DNA from: DATKKG01 sp964475215
GTDB taxonomy: Archaea; Thermoproteota; Nitrososphaeria; Conexivisphaerales; DTJL01
Direction of reading: 5' to 3'
NCBI GenBank assembly: GCA_964475215.1
Contig: CAYYVT010000099.1
Span: forward strand, 1-5,721
DNA: 5,721 nt
Within the stretch, counting starts at the first letter, position 1. Every line of letters begins with the position of its first letter. This document shows, in pieces, positions 3,778 to 5,721 of the stretch. Both the position numbers and the translations under genes were made by a program. The notes beneath the pieces were generated by a model that searched no databases, was not told the DNA's origin, and saw nothing but the letters and a program-made list of their open reading frames with translations.

Positions 3778-5703
3778 TTAGGCACGAGCGATGGGCCTCT
3801 CGCTTCGAGGCCGAAGCCTATCCCTTATCCAGTGCCGAACGTCGAAGAAGTAGATGTTCTCGTAGGGGCAAGCGGTGACACAATCCCCCACCCCTATGCA
3901 CCTGAAACTCCTGAGCTCGCCCTTGGCTAAGAAAGAGCCCGGCTGGTCCGTGATTCCGACCGGGCAGACCTTGGCGCAGTCCTTGGTCTTGCAGGAATAG
4001 CACACATCCTTGTCCCTCACCTTCAGCCTGAAGAGCCCAGCTCTTGAGACAAGCTGGTTGAATGATCCCCATCCGCATACGCCCGTGGTCGCGCAGCCGT
4101 AGGTCCCGAGGAAGGGTATCATCACCCATACGATGTACCAGAGGAAGCTGAAGTAGAAGCTATACAGCAGGAAGCTCGGATCGGTTCCGAAGACCGAGAA
4201 GCTCAGGATCCCGATGGAGTTCAGGTAGGACAGGACCGCAGCGCCCAGAAGAGAGGCCCATACGACCGAGATCACGACCTTGTAGGCGGACGAAACCCTG
4301 CTCGTAAGGAACCTCCTCCCCACCTTCGAAGTCCGGTTGAATGAGCTCATGGAGTCGATGGTGGTGCCCTGGTACATCAGTGCGGCCGAGCAGAACAGGG
4401 AGCAGACGTTCCTGCTGCCGAACAGGAATGAGAGCGTGCCGCTGATCAGGTAGGTGCTGAGCAGGGCGAGGATAGCCCCGGGGGCGACCGCGCCGGCGGT
4501 CCCCAGACCCATGCTCCACCCTATCCAAGGTATCCGGGGGAGCGATGCCGAAAGGACGAAGACCGGGAGGAACACCGTGTAAAGGGCATATGCGACGATC
4601 ACCATGGCGAGCCTCACCTTCGTTTCGAGCTCCCTGGCCTCCCTGATCTTGAAGAGGACCAGCGCGCCCATCTCAACGCCCATCATTATGAGGTACCAGG
4701 GTGACGCCGTTACGCTCGCAAAGAGGGTGAGGAAGTCGTAGAACGCGGCCGCCAGCGCGGCAAAGGGAGGACCGCTGACGGAAGCCAGAGAGAGGCCCGT
4801 GAAGTAGGACGTGCCGTACGCGTAGATGTCCAAGGCGCCTCCCATGAAGAACTCTGCTACGAAAAGCAGCCCGAGGAACGTGAGCACCCAGTAGGGCATG
4901 GAATGCCAGCTCCACATCTTCGAAGAGTTGATCTTCTCCTCCTCCAACACGACGCAAAAGTATACGACCATCTCCACCATCAGGGAGAGGACGAAGATGG
5001 AGGCGTCGCCGTCCAAAAGCCAGACGAAGATGCCGACCATCATCAGCGCGTAGGCGAGCATGAGGCCCACGAGGTAGTACATCGTCCCCGGGCTCATGGC
5101 CCGACTCTTGTACAGGAACTCGAAGATGTAGATGAACATGAGGATCATGACCACGCTGCCTGCGATGAGGGAGAAGTTCGCCCAGCTTGGGCTGCTGATG
5201 GCGGTCGGGGAGAGGAACATCACCAAGATTTGGGCCGCTAGTATCCAGCTGACGCCCTTCGGCAGCCTCCTCCAGATGAAGAGGAGGGTGATGGCCATCT
5301 CAAAGGACATCGTAAAGACGAACCAGTAGGAGCTGGACGACGTCACGACCGCTGTGTAAATCGCATGGGCGCCGCCCTCAGCCTGGATGACCCCGCCCGC
5401 CAGGGCAAACGTCCAGCCCATGAACAACTCTGAAAGGATCACCATGGCGATGGCGGAGATCACGAGCACGGTCTTCTCGGAGATAACGCCTCCTTCGGCG
5501 GACTCCCTGAGAGGCCTTCCTCCCTTGGGGAGGAGCATCAGGACCGGAACGAGGAAGGCGCTCATGGTCACCATGTTTAGCATGAAGAGCACGAATAGGG
5601 TCGTGAAGCCGGGATGGTAGAAATAGACCACGGAGCTGGCGACCATGGTCACCATCATTGAAAGCAGAAAGAGCAGGAGGGAGGCATCGTTGACGGTCTT
5701 CAT
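3778..5703 (-). CDS. Large membrane protein fused to a NapH-type polyferredoxin domain
   Basis: The predicted protein has 641 residues from ATG5703, preceded by a purine-rich GGAAGGG. Residues 1-430 form roughly 11-12 hydrophobic segments, unusually rich in Met (about 33 in the protein, mostly before residue 350). The C-terminal third follows the layout of NapH, the membrane quinol-dehydrogenase component: a C-x3-C motif after a helix (C434, C438, in NVCSLFCSA), two helices (about 475-530), a second Cys pair (C537, C543, in GCATTGVCGWG), then two ferredoxin motifs. The first is C568-x2-C571-x4-C576-x3-C580-P. The second is C602-x5-C608-x3-C612-P, in which V605 stands where a cysteine is normal. 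NapH itself is about 290 residues, so the first 400 residues are an added domain. That domain appears internally duplicated. Likely role: membrane electron transfer between quinol and a partner, inferred from the NapH-like part. It ends 52 bases from the converging gene. Start and frame are secure. Confidence 0.85.
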   Translation of the reverse strand: MKTVNDASLLLFLLSMMVTMVASSVVYFYHPGFTTLFVLFMLNMVTMSAFLVPVLMLLPKGGRPLRESAEGGVISEKTVLVISAIAMVILSELFMGWTFALAGGVIQAEGGAHAIYTAVVTSSSSYWFVFTMSFEMAITLLFIWRRLPKGVSWILAAQILVMFLSPTAISSPSWANFSLIAGSVVMILMFIYIFEFLYKSRAMSPGTMYYLVGLMLAYALMMVGIFVWLLDGDASIFVLSLMVEMVVYFCVVLEEEKINSSKMWSWHSMPYWVLTFLGLLFVAEFFMGGALDIYAYGTSYFTGLSLASVSGPPFAALAAAFYDFLTLFASVTASPWYLIMMGVEMGALVLFKIREARELETKVRLAMVIVAYALYTVFLPVFVLSASLPRIPWIGWSMGLGTAGAVAPGAILALLSTYLISGTLSFLFGSRNVCSLFCSAALMYQGTTIDSMSSFNRTSKVGRRFLTSRVSSAYKVVISVVWASLLGAAVLSYLNSIGILSFSVFGTDPSFLLYSFYFSFLWYIVWVMIPFLGTYGCATTGVCGWGSFNQLVSRAGLFRLKVRDKDVCYSCKTKDCAKVCPVGITDQPGSFLAKGELRSFRCIGVGDCVTACPYENIYFFDVRHWIRDRLRPRSERPIARA

Positions 5704-5721
5704 CGATGACCCTTCCTTGAG

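Overview
This 5.7 kb window looks archaeal. Supporting signs are TTG start codons on most genes, frequent AGG (Arg) and ATA (Ile) codons, AT-rich TATA-like boxes upstream of genes in otherwise GC-rich DNA, short gene spacings, and an exported streptogramin-lyase-like beta-propeller beside a membrane-anchored cupredoxin. A member of Thermoproteota/Nitrososphaeria or Thermoplasmatota would fit, but no RNA gene or marker fixes the lineage.

Layout: five protein genes, four of them on the minus strand. From the left are (1) the N-terminal 300 residues of an exported Vgb/NHL-type beta-propeller that runs off the left edge (1-906, -); (2) an eight-helix ZIP-like metal permease (1106-1960, -); and (3) a membrane-anchored cupredoxin whose copper loop mixes CuA and amicyanin features (2131-2574, -). 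A divergent intergenic region of about 330 bases follows, holding a TATA box for the cupredoxin, a weaker one for the rightward gene, and nested inverted repeats. Then come (4) an unrecognised multi-helix membrane protein with a Cys-Cys pair (2904-3725, +), and, convergent with it after 52 bases, (5) a 641-residue fusion of a long Met-rich membrane domain to a NapH-type iron-sulfur module (3778-5703, -).

How they may work together: a ZIP-like transporter, a copper protein and an iron-sulfur quinol-dehydrogenase-like protein suggest metal handling and membrane electron transfer. Gene spacings and orientations do not show one operon: the three left-hand minus genes are separated by roughly 170-200 bases, and genes 4 and 5 converge. 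The functional link is therefore inference.

The most interesting items are the architecture of gene 5 (fusion, internal duplication, and a second ferredoxin motif in which one cysteine is valine), the hybrid copper site of the cupredoxin, the inverted repeats in the divergent promoter region, and a two-block sequence shared by the leaders of genes 1 and 2. No tRNA, rRNA, insertion sequence, CRISPR array or convincing terminator was seen.
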